Positions 38,109 to 47,373 are shown, counted from the stretch's first letter. The stretch is 64,000 nt of DNA from an uncultured Planktomarina sp. (GCA_905182455.1 CAJJBJ010000002.1:744001-808000); one strand, 5' to 3'. The notes: generated from the sequence alone by a model not told the origin. Numbers and translations: made by a program.

Positions 38109-38686
38109 CAGCCCATTCCCGTTTCATCGGTTATTACATCTTGGCCAGTTGCAAGCTCCATGACCCGAACGCAGGCCACATAGACCGATATCACGGCAGC
38201 CATAACAGCCCCCACAAGGCTCGCCGCATAGGCCCACCAGATTGGAAATTGCAGCAAGAAGGTCGTGTCGCCATAGCTTAGTTTGGACAACATGCCTTTG
38301 TAGAGCTGATAGGCCATTATGATCAACGCAAGGGCAAAGACGGTATCAATCACCATCTGCAATCCACGATTTACACCGCGCGGCAGTTTTGATGTGAAGA
38401 TATCCACTGAGGCGTGCCCACCGGAGATTTGACACAGAGGTAGAAAGGAAAAAATGGAAAAGGCCACTCCCGCCTCGACAAGCTCAAAATCACCATTGAT
38501 CGGACCCACACCCGCCTGCAACAACCATGCAGAGACTGCCGGAAACGCGGTACCAATCCAGCCATGCAGCACACCGTTCAAACTGCGTCCAACAACTGAA
38601 ATACAAATCAGCAGGATTAAAAGCGCCAGAACTAGACCGCCACAAATCGCCATAAAGCGCGCAGCACGCGTCGCCAAATTGTGCAT
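38108..38686 (-). CDS. dctQ: TRAP transporter small permease (DctQ)
   Basis: This 192-residue protein has four hydrophobic segments and the DctQ-like FLPLCQISGGHASVDIF stretch. It is the small membrane subunit of the TRAP system and is joined to dctM with a 1-bp overlap. A hairpin lies between it and dctP upstream. Confidence 0.9.
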   Translation of the reverse strand: MHNLATRAARFMAICGGLVLALLILLICISVVGRSLNGVLHGWIGTAFPAVSAWLLQAGVGPINGDFELVEAGVAFSIFSFLPLCQISGGHASVDIFTSKLPRGVNRGLQMVIDTVFALALIIMAYQLYKGMLSKLSYGDTTFLLQFPIWWAYAASLVGAVMAAVISVYVACVRVMELATGQDVITDETGMG

Positions 38687-38703
38687 GTCTTATCCCGTCC
38701 TGT

Positions 38704-38739
38704 AATAGAAAACGCCGCGCGAACCGAGCTCGCGCGACG
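38704..38739 (-). terminator. Hairpin between dctP and dctQ (partial terminator)
   Basis: On the minus strand a 10-bp GC-rich stem (38713-38739, one G-U pair in RNA, 7-base loop) is followed by TTTTCTATT. It looks like an intrinsic terminator placed between the binding-protein gene and the membrane genes. This would give more DctP than DctQM, as is common for such systems. Confidence 0.7.
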
Positions 38740-38758
38740 CCGTTATTATGTTATAAAC

Positions 38759-39790
38759 TTAGTTGGCTGCATTCATCAATGCGGTAGCTTCTTCTATCAA
38801 TGCCTGACCATCAATTCCACGGCCCGTCATCTCTTCCAGCCAAGCTCCATAGACCGGTTGTGCAGCCTCAGCCCATACCGCCGATTGCGCTGCATCTAGG
38901 GTGATGATGCTGTTACCACGGTCCTCAGCAATTTTGCGCGCTGGCGCATCATAGGCCTGTTGCGTGGTGCCCGCAAAAATTGAGAATTCCAAGCCAGAAT
39001 TTTCTTCCATAACCGCCTTAAGGTCATCTGGCAAAGAGGCGAACTTGTCTTTGTTCATCACCAAAACGAAGGTCACAGTATACATCATAGGCCCAGTGAA
39101 CTCGGTGTGATTTTCTACCAGTTCAGGCACTTTCAATGCTTTGGTCACTTCCCAAGGAATGGTAGTGCCATCAATCACACCTTTGGACAGGGCCTCCGGT
39201 ACAGCAGGAACAGGCATGCCCACAGGTGTGGCACCCAGTTCTTTCAACATGGCGTTAATCTGGCGCGATGCGCCACGGATTTTCATACCGTTGAAATCCG
39301 AAGGTGTTGTCACCGCTTTGTTGGCATGGATCACACCGGGGCCATGGACCCAAGCGCCAAGCACTTTCAGATTGCCAAACTCACGCTCGGCAATATCACT
39401 TTCCATCATCTTCCAAAATGCAGCCGAGGCAGGAGCCGCGTCATTTACCATGAAAGGTAGTTCAAAAACTTCGGTGGACGGGTAACGGCCCGGAGTATAC
39501 CCTACAACGTTCCACGTGATATCAATCACACCGTCTAAAACTTGATCGATCAACTCTGGAGGCTTACCGCCCAATTGCATCGCCGCATAGCGGGTGATCT
39601 CAATACGATCACCGGAGGCTGATTCAATTTTGTCAGCCCAAACATCAATGATTTTTGCAGGAATAGTCGCTTGCGCGGGCAGAAAGCTTTGAAGATTAAA
39701 ATTATACTCAGCCGCCATAGCCATGCTGGACAGTCCAAGTCCGATGGCCGCGCCGCCCAATAGTCCCAATAGTGTTCTACGTTTCGTCAT
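38759..39790 (-). CDS. dctP: TRAP transporter substrate-binding protein (DctP)
   Basis: The 343-residue periplasmic protein starts with a signal peptide (RRTLLGLLGGAAIGLGLSSM, cleaved near AMA-AEYNF), with a twin-arginine-like MTKRRTLLG. The family Arg pattern KIRGASRQINAMLKELGATP is present. It captures the cargo for DctQM. It is the first gene of the TRAP-ligase-hydrolase-DUF309 operon and is divergent from the phytanoyl-CoA-dioxygenase-like gene. Confidence 0.92.
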   Translation of the reverse strand: MTKRRTLLGLLGGAAIGLGLSSMAMAAEYNFNLQSFLPAQATIPAKIIDVWADKIESASGDRIEITRYAAMQLGGKPPELIDQVLDGVIDITWNVVGYTPGRYPSTEVFELPFMVNDAAPASAAFWKMMESDIAEREFGNLKVLGAWVHGPGVIHANKAVTTPSDFNGMKIRGASRQINAMLKELGATPVGMPVPAVPEALSKGVIDGTTIPWEVTKALKVPELVENHTEFTGPMMYTVTFVLVMNKDKFASLPDDLKAVMEENSGLEFSIFAGTTQQAYDAPARKIAEDRGNSIITLDAAQSAVWAEAAQPVYGAWLEEMTGRGIDGQALIEEATALMNAAN

Positions 39791-39917
39791 AATTCATCCT
39801 CCCAGATTGATTATTATAAAGCTTATAAAAAGTCTGGCATAGGTTCACCGGCAAAGAAACCCCATTTCAAATAGGTTCGATGGGTTTTTCAACAGCCATG
39901 ACGGCGGATAACGCAGA

Positions 39918-39930
39918 ATTGAAATTCAAT
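39918..39930. promoter_or_regulatory. Perfect palindrome in the dctP/phyH divergent promoter region
   Basis: ATTGAAATTCAAT is a 6+1+6 perfect dyad lying 40 bp before the phytanoyl-CoA-dioxygenase-like start and 128 bp before dctP. It is a candidate operator. AT-rich dyads of this size can arise by chance. Confidence 0.3.
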
Positions 39931-39969
39931 GTTTAATGTGCCAGCAATGATGTAACAAAAGGATATAAA

Positions 39970-40767
39970 ATGCCGCATCACCTGTTGAACTCATCAGATA
40001 TTGAAGCCTTTCAACGCAATGGCGTTGTCTTGGTGAAAGGGCTATTCGCTGATTACGTCGACGAGCTGCGCGTCGGCATCGCGCGCAACATGGAAGATCC
40101 CGGCCCCTATGCAGCAGAAAACCTTAAAGCTGGCGAAAACGGTCGGTTTTTTGATGACTATTGCAATTGGCAGCGAATACCGGAATTTGAAGCCGTTGTT
40201 CGAAAAAGCCCGGCGGCGGCGGTAGCGGCTGATTTGATGAGTTCGAATCGGGTGCAAATGTTTCATGAACATATTTTGATCAAAGAACCCGGCACGTCCA
40301 AGCCAACCCCCTGGCACCAAGATGCGCCTTATTACTTCGTGGATGGCATTCAAAATGTCAGTTTTTGGAGCCCGTTGGATCCGGTGACCTCCGCCTCTTT
40401 GCGCTGCGTGGCGGGCAGTCACAAATGGCCCAAGCCAGTCTTGCCCACTCGTTGGTTGGAGGAGGACAGCTTTTATCCGAATGAGGATGATTACATGCCA
40501 GTCCCAGATCCCGATGCCGAAGCGATGAAAATTCACGAATGGGAAATGGAACCCGGCGATGCCGTAGCCTTCAACTTTGGCATTCTGCATGGTGCGCGCG
40601 GCAATGAAAGCGCCAGCCGCCGCCGCGCCTTTTCTCTACGCCTCGTGGGGGATGATGCCCGCTATGTCGAGAGGCCAGGATGCACATCCCCACCGTTTCC
40701 CGGCCATGATATGCAAGTTGGTCAACAGCTGCGCGAAGATTGGTTCCCAGTCTTATTTGAGCGTTAA
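39970..40767 (+). CDS. Phytanoyl-CoA dioxygenase (PhyH) family protein
   Basis: The 265-residue Fe(II)/2-oxoglutarate-type oxygenase has the H-x-D pair H116-x-D118 in WHQDAPYYFVDG; the distal His is in NFGILHGARGN and the 2-oxoglutarate Arg in ASRRRAFSLRL. The family hydroxylates diverse substrates, including ectoine, phosphonates and phytanoyl-CoA. No clear substrate comes from context. Its stop overlaps that of the convergent paaE gene by 4 bp (TTAA). Confidence 0.85.
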   Translation: MPHHLLNSSDIEAFQRNGVVLVKGLFADYVDELRVGIARNMEDPGPYAAENLKAGENGRFFDDYCNWQRIPEFEAVVRKSPAAAVAADLMSSNRVQMFHEHILIKEPGTSKPTPWHQDAPYYFVDGIQNVSFWSPLDPVTSASLRCVAGSHKWPKPVLPTRWLEEDSFYPNEDDYMPVPDPDAEAMKIHEWEMEPGDAVAFNFGILHGARGNESASRRRAFSLRLVGDDARYVERPGCTSPPFPGHDMQVGQQLREDWFPVLFER

Positions 40768-41831
40768 ACAGCGTCGAAATCTAACATGACGTGATCCGAC
40801 TGCGGTTGGAATTGGCAAGCCAGAACAAAACCTTGTTCCATTTCCCATGGCTCAAGAGAGAAGTTTTGCATCATAGTGCCCTGCCCCTGAGCCAATTTAC
40901 AGCGGCAGGTGGCGCACATACCGTTGGCGCAAGAATAGGGCAACTCAAGCCCAGATTGCGTGGCCGCATCCAAGAGCATTTCCCCCGCCGCCATGCGAAA
41001 CCCCCGGCGTGCACCATCAAGCACCACCTCAACAAGCGCCCCTTCGCGGGCCGTAGCCGCCGGTGCAGATCCTGCAATCGGCAACGGGCTCGACGGGGTG
41101 AACAGCTCAAACTTGATGCGATCCTCTGCCACGCCCAAGGCCTGTAAAGCCTCCGAGGCCGCCTCAATCATCGGCTGTGGGCCACAGATATAGATGGCGT
41201 CATATTCCAAAGGGACAATCAAGCCACGTGTCGCCATCGTGTTAAGCTTTTCCGCATCCATACGGCCATTGAACAGCGCCACATCCTGCGCTTCTTCATC
41301 CATCACATGGGTCATCAGAAACCGTGTGAGGTATGTGTCTTTCAGATCATCAAAGGCCTGCCGAAACATCACACTGTCTGTGTTGCGGTTGGCATAGCAA
41401 AGGGTGATCGTGCTTTCTGGCTCGCCCTGCAAAACCGACTGTGCGATGGATTTGATGGGCGTCACCCCTGAGCCTGCTGCCAGAAGTAGATAGTTATGCC
41501 GACCCCCAATCGGCGCCGTAAAGCGCCCTTGAGGCGACATCACCCGCAACACGTCTCCAGGCTTCAACCCAAGGGCAAAGCCAGAAAACGCACCGCCTGC
41601 AATGCTCTTAACCCCAACCGACACCACAGCAGACCCAACTGGCGAACAGATGGAATAAGATCGGCGCACATCCACCCCGTCAATGTCGGCTCGTAGGGTC
41701 AAATATTGTCCCGGTACGAAGGCGAAAACGGATTTCAGCGTCAGCGGTATATCAAAACTAAGCTCTACGGAGGAGGCCGTGTCTTCACGCACCGCAGATA
41801 TCGTCAAATCATAAAATCTAGGCTTGGCCAT
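40764..41831 (-). CDS. paaE: Phenylacetyl-CoA epoxidase reductase PaaE
   Basis: PaaE passes electrons from NADPH to the PaaA diiron centre. The 355-residue protein has a ferredoxin-reductase FAD domain (RRSYSICSP), an NAD(P) domain (LLLAAGSGVTPIKSI), and a C-terminal plant-type 2Fe-2S domain with CANGMCATCRCK. It is the last gene of paaABCDE and 9 bp downstream of paaD. Confidence 0.95.
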   Translation of the reverse strand: MAKPRFYDLTISAVREDTASSVELSFDIPLTLKSVFAFVPGQYLTLRADIDGVDVRRSYSICSPVGSAVVSVGVKSIAGGAFSGFALGLKPGDVLRVMSPQGRFTAPIGGRHNYLLLAAGSGVTPIKSIAQSVLQGEPESTITLCYANRNTDSVMFRQAFDDLKDTYLTRFLMTHVMDEEAQDVALFNGRMDAEKLNTMATRGLIVPLEYDAIYICGPQPMIEAASEALQALGVAEDRIKFELFTPSSPLPIAGSAPAATAREGALVEVVLDGARRGFRMAAGEMLLDAATQSGLELPYSCANGMCATCRCKLAQGQGTMMQNFSLEPWEMEQGFVLACQFQPQSDHVMLDFDAV

Positions 41832-41840
41832 GCTGCCCCC

Positions 41841-42329
41841 TCAAATACATTTGAAATAGTCAAAAGGCTCAAGACAAGCATTGCAGCGATAATGCGCCTT
41901 GCAAGCTGTTGAGCCAAACTCTGATAATTTGGAAGTATCTTGTGCCGCACAGCGCGGGCAGGATACCACAACATCGCCAAACAAAGCGCGCTTTGACGAT
42001 GACCCAGCCACCGGCGGCGCAATGCCATAGGCGCGCAGCTTTTCGCGTCCCTGATCTGTGATCCAATCTGTGGTCCAAGCCGGGGTGAGCACCCGCTCAA
42101 TCAGGGGATCGAAACCCGCATCTCGGAGTGCAGCCTCAATCGCCAGCTCAATCGCCAGCACCGCAGGACAACCCGAATAGGTTGGTGTGACCCGTGCCAC
42201 GGCCCGGCCTTGCGCATCGATCTCAACACTGCGCAAAATACCCAAATCAGCCACTGTCACCACAGGCACCTCGGGATCCAGCACCGCCGCTGCGACAGCC
42301 CAAGCCCGTTTGGCCTCTAGATCTACCAT
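41841..42329 (-). CDS. paaD: Phenylacetyl-CoA epoxidase subunit PaaD
   Basis: PaaD has an N-terminal MIP18/DUF59 domain (VTPTYSGCPA) and C-terminal cysteines CPRC and CNAC arranged like a zinc or iron-sulfur site. It is thought to help assemble the epoxidase iron centre. The length of 162 residues is usual. It overlaps the end of paaC by 7 bp. Confidence 0.94.
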   Translation of the reverse strand: MVDLEAKRAWAVAAAVLDPEVPVVTVADLGILRSVEIDAQGRAVARVTPTYSGCPAVLAIELAIEAALRDAGFDPLIERVLTPAWTTDWITDQGREKLRAYGIAPPVAGSSSKRALFGDVVVSCPRCAAQDTSKLSEFGSTACKAHYRCNACLEPFDYFKCI

Positions 42330-43078
42330 GTCATGTTCGGAAAACTGCGCTGCATATATTGTAACTGCGCCAACAGATGCCCCATGGCTTCCGTGTGTCG
42401 CCCTTGACGTCCGCCTTTGTGAGCATGGGTGAGATCTGGCGCCTGTAATTTTGCAGACACAAACACTTCGCAGACATCAGCAAGCCAAGCCCCACGCAAG
42501 CTTTGTGGATTGGGTAAAATTGAAGCCTTTGACATTTCAATCGCCACATCATCAACAGCGAAAAACTCACCCAGATAAGGCTCCAGCACAAAGCAAGCCT
42601 CCTGCATACGCAGAGTACTTTCCTCAGTGCCGTCACCCAATCGAATCACCCATTCACCGCAGTGACGCCTATGATATTTAGCTTCTTTAACCGCCTTGGC
42701 AGCAACCGCCGCGACTGTAGCATTTGATGAGCCCTCGGCCTCTGCCCAAAACAGCAGCATAAAACTCGCAAAATAGAACTGCCGCAGCATGGTTTGGGCG
42801 AAATCTCCATTCGGCAATTCGCAGATCAACAGGTTTTGATAGTCCCGCTCAAGGCGCCCAAAAGCCAAGAGATCTTCATCACGTCCCGCCGCCTCAATGT
42901 CGCCCGCATAGCTATAAAGCGCCCGGGCCTGGCCGATCAAATCCAAAGCAATGTTCGGCATCGCCAAGTCTTCTTCCAACATCGGCGCATGGCCGCACCA
43001 TTCCGACAGCCGATGACCCAAAATCAAATGATCATCCGCCAAACGTATCAAGGCTGCAAACAGGGGGGCGTGCATCAC
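42323..43078 (-). CDS. paaC: Phenylacetyl-CoA epoxidase subunit PaaC
   Basis: PaaC is the structural, metal-free ferritin-like partner of PaaA. The 251-residue protein carries ANLE/ADDHLILGHRLSEWCGHAP-type N-terminal sequence and the EAKYHRRHCGEWVIRLGDGT stretch typical of PaaC. Its start overlaps the paaB stop by 4 bp. Confidence 0.94.
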   Translation of the reverse strand: MMHAPLFAALIRLADDHLILGHRLSEWCGHAPMLEEDLAMPNIALDLIGQARALYSYAGDIEAAGRDEDLLAFGRLERDYQNLLICELPNGDFAQTMLRQFYFASFMLLFWAEAEGSSNATVAAVAAKAVKEAKYHRRHCGEWVIRLGDGTEESTLRMQEACFVLEPYLGEFFAVDDVAIEMSKASILPNPQSLRGAWLADVCEVFVSAKLQAPDLTHAHKGGRQGRHTEAMGHLLAQLQYMQRSFPNMTW

Positions 43079-43365
43079 ATATGCCCCACGTCATCGGGTA
43101 TGTCGTAAAAGCTCGGGTGGCGATAAATCTTGTCATCGGACGGATCAAACATTTGATCACGATCTTGCGGATCAGAGGCAACGATCTGCGCCGATGGGAT
43201 CACCCAAACCGATAAGCCCTCGCCGCGTCGGGTGTAAACATCCCGCGCCGCTTGCAACGCCATTTCTGAGTCCGCGGCATGCAGCGACCCGCAATGGCGA
43301 TGCGACAAGCCGTTGCGGGGCCGAATGAACACCTCCCAAAGTGGAATTTCCTGTGTATCGTTCAT
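43075..43365 (-). CDS. paaB: Phenylacetyl-CoA epoxidase subunit PaaB
   Basis: PaaB is a small bridging subunit of the epoxidase complex. I chose ATG 43365 (MNDTQEIPLWEVFIRPRNGL, 96 aa), which matches the normal PaaB length; the frame stays open to 43458 inside paaA. The motif LWEVFIRPRNGLSHRHCGSL is characteristic. It lies 10 bp downstream of paaA. Confidence 0.94.
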   Translation of the reverse strand: MNDTQEIPLWEVFIRPRNGLSHRHCGSLHAADSEMALQAARDVYTRRGEGLSVWVIPSAQIVASDPQDRDQMFDPSDDKIYRHPSFYDIPDDVGHM

Positions 43366-43375
43366 GGGCTCTCTC

Positions 43376-44371
43376 TCATTCTGCAACCAAAGGGGTGGCA
43401 GCACGCGCCGCACGTTTGCGCGCATAGGCCAATGCGGCCTCACGCACCCACGCCCCATCGTCCCAAGCCTTTTTCCTCACCGCCACGCGATCTTTGTTTA
43501 GCGGACCATGGCCTTTGACCACGGACCAAAACTCATCCCAATCAATCTCGCCGTAGTCATAGCGCCCTTCTGCCTCGTTCCAAGCCAAGGCCTCATCGGG
43601 CAAAGTCAGCCCCAAACGGAGTGCTTGCGGCACTGTAGCATCGACAAATTTCTGGCGCAGCTCATCATTGCTAAAGCGTTTAATTTTCCACAGGGTCGAT
43701 TGGTCAGAATGCAGGCTGTCACCATCCGGTGGGCCAAACATCATAAGCGAGGGCCACCACCAGCGGTTCAGCGCATCCTGTGCCATGTCTTTTTGCGCCG
43801 CACTGCCCTCCGCGAGGGTGAACATGATCTCATAGCCTTGCCGTTGGTGAAAGCTTTCCTCCTTGCACACTCGGATCATCGCCCGAGCGTAAGGACCGTA
43901 AGAGCACCGGCACAGCGGCACTTGGTTCATGATCGCCGCCCCATCCACTAACCAACCAATCGCGCCGATATCGGCCCAGGTTTGGGTTGGATAGTTGAAA
44001 ATAGAGGAATATTTAGCCCGTCCAGAGATAAGCTCTTCTGTCATCTCTTTGCGGCTCACTCCTAGGGTTTCAGCAGCAGAATACAGGTACAGCCCATGGC
44101 CACCCTCATCTTGGACCTTAGCCAGCAAAGCCACTTTGCGCCGCAAGGTGGGAGCGCGGGTAATCCAATTGCTTTCTGGCAACATGCCTACAATTTCAGA
44201 ATGCGCATGCTGGCCGATCTGGCGTATTAAGGTTTTGCGATAGGCCGCAGGCATAGGGTCATTGGGCTCAATTTTCTCATCGGCATCAATACGAGCCTGA
44301 AATGCGGTCAAAAACTCAGGGGTCTCGGTGTTGTCGGACCCTGCGCCAATCAATCCTTGTGAATACATCAT
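43376..44371 (-). CDS. paaA: Phenylacetyl-CoA epoxidase catalytic subunit PaaA
   Basis: PaaA holds the diiron centre that forms the 1,2-epoxide of phenylacetyl-CoA. The 331-residue length is typical. Diiron ligand regions are visible: [25 protein letters not shown] (E and ExxH) and [15 protein letters not shown] (E, ExxH). GGGAGATT precedes the ATG. It heads paaABCDE and lies 65 bp below paaX, with an inverted repeat and a possible promoter in the gap. Confidence 0.96.
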   Translation of the reverse strand: MMYSQGLIGAGSDNTETPEFLTAFQARIDADEKIEPNDPMPAAYRKTLIRQIGQHAHSEIVGMLPESNWITRAPTLRRKVALLAKVQDEGGHGLYLYSAAETLGVSRKEMTEELISGRAKYSSIFNYPTQTWADIGAIGWLVDGAAIMNQVPLCRCSYGPYARAMIRVCKEESFHQRQGYEIMFTLAEGSAAQKDMAQDALNRWWWPSLMMFGPPDGDSLHSDQSTLWKIKRFSNDELRQKFVDATVPQALRLGLTLPDEALAWNEAEGRYDYGEIDWDEFWSVVKGHGPLNKDRVAVRKKAWDDGAWVREAALAYARKRAARAATPLVAE

Positions 44372-44400
44372 AATCTCCCAGCTTTCCGGGACAATTTATG

Positions 44401-44434
44401 TTACAAAAATTGCCAAATCAATACTTTTTTGTAA
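44401..44434 (-). promoter_or_regulatory. Inverted repeat and candidate promoter between paaX and paaA
   Basis: TTACAAAAA and TTTTTGTAA form 9-bp perfect arms spaced by 16 bases, close to 1.5 helical turns arm to arm. On the minus strand TTGATT and TAAATT lie 17 bases apart across the right part of the repeat and would be a promoter for paaABCDE. PaaX, encoded just upstream, is a likely binder; this is inference. Confidence 0.5.
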
Positions 44435-44436
44435 TA

Positions 44437-45240
44437 TTACTGAAAGCGCGTTTCGGCCCTATTACCCGCACCACTTATGCGCAGCAGCTTCGGATAAAGC
44501 CCGGCGATATCTCGTTGAACCTGCCCCAAAGGCCAATCAGGTATTGGGGCTTGTACTGTGGGATATCGCAATACCAGCCGCCGCCAAAAATGAATAAGCA
44601 GCACCCGCGCAACACGCGCCTGATCCGGGGTCATCTCACCATCTCTGAGATCTTGGCAGCACGTGCCGATCCGCTGGCAAGTTTTGGCATTGAGCGCCGG
44701 CAATACACTAGCCTTTGCCCAATTTGACAGGGCCAGGGGCTGACAATCAAAGACCATAAAATCAGCATCGCTATGTGCCAAAACCTGCGGCATGGAATCT
44801 GCAGGCCAAACATAACAACGCCCGCCCAGCACCAGAGGCGGATTGGATGCAAATGTCTTCTGTAGCTCGGCCGCATCGGCGCCCTCGGCGGCAAACGCAA
44901 AGACCCAGTCCACGAGCGACTTCGGCGCGGCATAGATGACAGTGGCGGCCCTGCAATACTCTGCCAAACCTTGAGGAGAGAACTGATAATGTGCCGTGCG
45001 GCCTTCACGTTTGCCCGCAACCAGCCCGTCTTTCGACAATCGAGACATCGCAGTGCGGACCGCTTGCGGCTCAATATTTAGAGCGGCGCAAATCTCCAGC
45101 AAGGAGGCCATGGAAATTTTCCCACCCTCCGGCTGCGCAATCTCTCCCAAAATGGTGACAATCACGGACCAGACCCGCAACCGACCTTGAGCGTGCAGAT
45201 GGCGTGTTAGATCCCTTAAGGCAGCAGGTGTTTGGCTCAT
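44437..45240 (-). CDS. paaX: Phenylacetate-responsive repressor PaaX
   Basis: PaaX is a GntR-like repressor released by phenylacetyl-CoA. The 267-residue protein has an N-terminal winged helix (LLEICAALNIEPQAVRTAMSR, with SKDGLVAGKREGRTAHYQ as wing) and the PaaX middle and C-terminal domains. Its start overlaps the paaZ stop by 4 bp, so repressor and ring-opening enzyme are co-expressed. Together with PaaR downstream of paaK, the cluster encodes two different regulators. Confidence 0.9.
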   Translation of the reverse strand: MSQTPAALRDLTRHLHAQGRLRVWSVIVTILGEIAQPEGGKISMASLLEICAALNIEPQAVRTAMSRLSKDGLVAGKREGRTAHYQFSPQGLAEYCRAATVIYAAPKSLVDWVFAFAAEGADAAELQKTFASNPPLVLGGRCYVWPADSMPQVLAHSDADFMVFDCQPLALSNWAKASVLPALNAKTCQRIGTCCQDLRDGEMTPDQARVARVLLIHFWRRLVLRYPTVQAPIPDWPLGQVQRDIAGLYPKLLRISGAGNRAETRFQ

Positions 45241-47285
45241 GCGCCCTTGGTTTCACCATATGAATTCATGGTCAACAATTCATATTCCGCCACGTGTTCC
45301 TGATCTTGATTGCGCAGCACCACATGCCAGCGCACTTCACCATAGTCCTTCGTGCGCCGGGTTTTACGCTTTACCGTCAGTTGCACAGCAATGCTGTCAC
45401 CCACCACAACCGGTTTTTGGAATGACAAAGCGTTCAGGCCAGTATTCGCTAATACAGGCCCGGGATTGGGCTCCACAAATAGGCCAGCCGCGAAGCTGAG
45501 CAGCAAATAACCATGAGCCACACGGTCCGGAAAAAACGGATTGGCCTTCGCAGCTTCGGCATCCATATGCGCGTAAAACCGGTCTCCAGTGAAATCTGCA
45601 AAATGTTCGATATCTTCAAGTGTCACCTCACGCCCCGCGGTGTGGAGTGTCTCCCCGATGTGCAGCTGATCAAAATTGCGGGTGAAAGGATGCACTGAGG
45701 CCGTCAACTCGGTAGAACCTTTGATCCAAGTCCCGGTGATTGCGGTGAGCATATCAGGGCTGCCCTGCACAGCGCTACGTTGCATGTAATGTTTGACGCC
45801 ACGCAGCCCACCAAGCTCTTCCGAGCCGCCTGCCCTACCCGGTCCACCATGGACCATATGGGGCAATGGGGAGCCATGGCCGGTGCTTTCGGCCTGAGAC
45901 ACTCGATCATTGAAATACAATCGACCATGAAAAGCACCTGCGCCCAAAACCACCTGCCGCGCTATAGCCGGATCATGGGTGATCACCGAAGCCACGAGAG
46001 ACCCGTCCCCGCGATTGAGTAGCTCAATGCCGTGGGCAATATCGCGGTAGGGCATCAAGGTGGCCACTGGTCCGAAGGCCTCCACCTCATGCACCGCCAC
46101 GGCGTGATCCGGATCAGCGCAGACAAACAGCATCGGCGCGAGGAAGGCTCCCGTCTCAGCATCTGCGCCCTCAACTTGGCAGCGGTCTTCTCCACCAAAA
46201 ACCAGATCGCACTCCTTGCCAAGGAGTTGCGCCTGAGCTCGCACGTCCAAGCGTTGATCGAGAGAGACCAAAGCCCCCATTTGCGTATCTGCCAAGGCAG
46301 GATGGCCGATTTTGGTAGCACAGAGGCGCGCTTTCAAAGCAGTTTGCACAGCTTCCATATGTGCTTCAGGCACCATAATGCGGCGGATCGCTGTGCATTT
46401 CTGTCCAGCCTTGGTGGTCATCTCTCGGTGAACTTCAGTCACGAATAGATCAAACTCCGCACTGCCCGGCGCCACATCAGAACCTAGGATTGAGCCGTTT
46501 AAACTGTCCTGCTCGGCGGTGAAGCGCACACCATTTTTCAAAATGTTAGGTCTGGCGCGCAACGCCAGGGCCGTGGCGGCGCTGCCGGTAAAACCCACCG
46601 TGTCCTGACAGTCCAAAATATCCAACAGATTGCCCGTGCCTCCCATAATCAATTGAATAGCGCCTCGGGGCAAAATCCCGCTGCCCAGCATCAGCCGCAC
46701 AACTGCTTGGGTCACATATCCTGTGCTGGTGGCGGGTTTGATCACACTGGGCACCCCGGCCAGCAAACTTGGCGCAAGTTTTTCCAACATGCCCCAAACC
46801 GGGAAGTTAAATGCATTGATTTGCACCGCCACCCCGCGCAAAGGCGTATAGACGTGTTGGCCCAAAAAACTGCCGTCACGGCTGAGCAACTCCAATTCAC
46901 CATCAGGCAAAATGAAGTCCTCCGGCATTTCCCGCCGACCTTTGGAGGCATAGACCAACAGCGTGGCAATGCCTCCGTCGATGTCAATTTTACTGTCAGC
47001 CAGCGTCGCTCCAGTTTCAAACGACAGCTGATAGAGCGCTTTGCGATGCAGCTTCAGATGTAAGGCCAAAGCCTTCAGCATCCGAGCTCTGTCGTGAAAG
47101 TTTAATTCTCTGAGGCCCGGTCCACCATAGGTTTTAGCGTAATCGCGCATGCCAGATAAATCCAAATTCCCCCCCACAGATCCAAGCTCTTGGCCTGTGA
47201 TCGCTGAACACACCGCGCGGCTGGGATTACTAGGTGCAATCCAATCCCCCATCACGAAACTGGAAAAGTTCTGCTGATCTAACAT
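45237..47285 (-). CDS. paaZ: Oxepin-CoA hydrolase / 3-oxo-5,6-dehydrosuberyl-CoA semialdehyde dehydrogenase PaaZ
   Basis: PaaZ opens the oxepin-CoA ring and oxidises the resulting aldehyde. The 682-residue protein has an N-terminal aldehyde dehydrogenase domain with nucleophile C297 ([11 protein letters not shown]) and a C-terminal MaoC-like hydratase domain with the D and H in [12 protein letters not shown]. Both halves look intact. CAGGAG eight bases before ATG 47285 decides the start; the frame is open to 47387 across the promoter. It is the first gene of paaZ-paaX-paaABCDE. Confidence 0.95.
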   Translation of the reverse strand: MLDQQNFSSFVMGDWIAPSNPSRAVCSAITGQELGSVGGNLDLSGMRDYAKTYGGPGLRELNFHDRARMLKALALHLKLHRKALYQLSFETGATLADSKIDIDGGIATLLVYASKGRREMPEDFILPDGELELLSRDGSFLGQHVYTPLRGVAVQINAFNFPVWGMLEKLAPSLLAGVPSVIKPATSTGYVTQAVVRLMLGSGILPRGAIQLIMGGTGNLLDILDCQDTVGFTGSAATALALRARPNILKNGVRFTAEQDSLNGSILGSDVAPGSAEFDLFVTEVHREMTTKAGQKCTAIRRIMVPEAHMEAVQTALKARLCATKIGHPALADTQMGALVSLDQRLDVRAQAQLLGKECDLVFGGEDRCQVEGADAETGAFLAPMLFVCADPDHAVAVHEVEAFGPVATLMPYRDIAHGIELLNRGDGSLVASVITHDPAIARQVVLGAGAFHGRLYFNDRVSQAESTGHGSPLPHMVHGGPGRAGGSEELGGLRGVKHYMQRSAVQGSPDMLTAITGTWIKGSTELTASVHPFTRNFDQLHIGETLHTAGREVTLEDIEHFADFTGDRFYAHMDAEAAKANPFFPDRVAHGYLLLSFAAGLFVEPNPGPVLANTGLNALSFQKPVVVGDSIAVQLTVKRKTRRTKDYGEVRWHVVLRNQDQEHVAEYELLTMNSYGETKGA

Positions 47286-47319
47286 GCATTGATCTCCTGA
47301 AAAGTTTGGATTATTAATT

Positions 47320-47335
47320 GACCAACCGGTCGGTC
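47320..47335. promoter_or_regulatory. PaaR-type operator in the paaZ/paaG divergent promoter
   Basis: GACCAACCGGTCGGTC is a 16-bp palindrome with one mismatched pair. It closely resembles the ACCGACCGGTCGGT site described for TetR-type PaaR regulators. A TetR-family gene lies at the end of the paaG operon. A TTGCAT (47337-47342, minus strand) and AT-rich -10 region on the other side would place the operator inside the paaZ promoter. Confidence 0.75.
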
Positions 47336-47343
47336 TATGCAAG

Positions 47344-47359
47344 TTGTTTATGTAAACAA
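47344..47359. promoter_or_regulatory. Second palindrome in the paaZ/paaG promoter
   Basis: TTGTTTATGTAAACAA is a perfect 7+2+7 dyad, 8 bases from the PaaR-type site and 14 bases before the paaG start. Its sequence is unrelated to the first site, so a second regulator is likely; PaaX is the obvious candidate. Confidence 0.6.
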
Positions 47360-47373
47360 TAGCGGAGGCTGGT

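Noticed and set aside
39857-39890. Terminator-like hairpin (AAACCCCAT and ATGGGTTTTT arms) upstream of the PhyH-like gene
   Set aside because: The stem has a bulge and a long loop, and no plus-strand gene ends before it.
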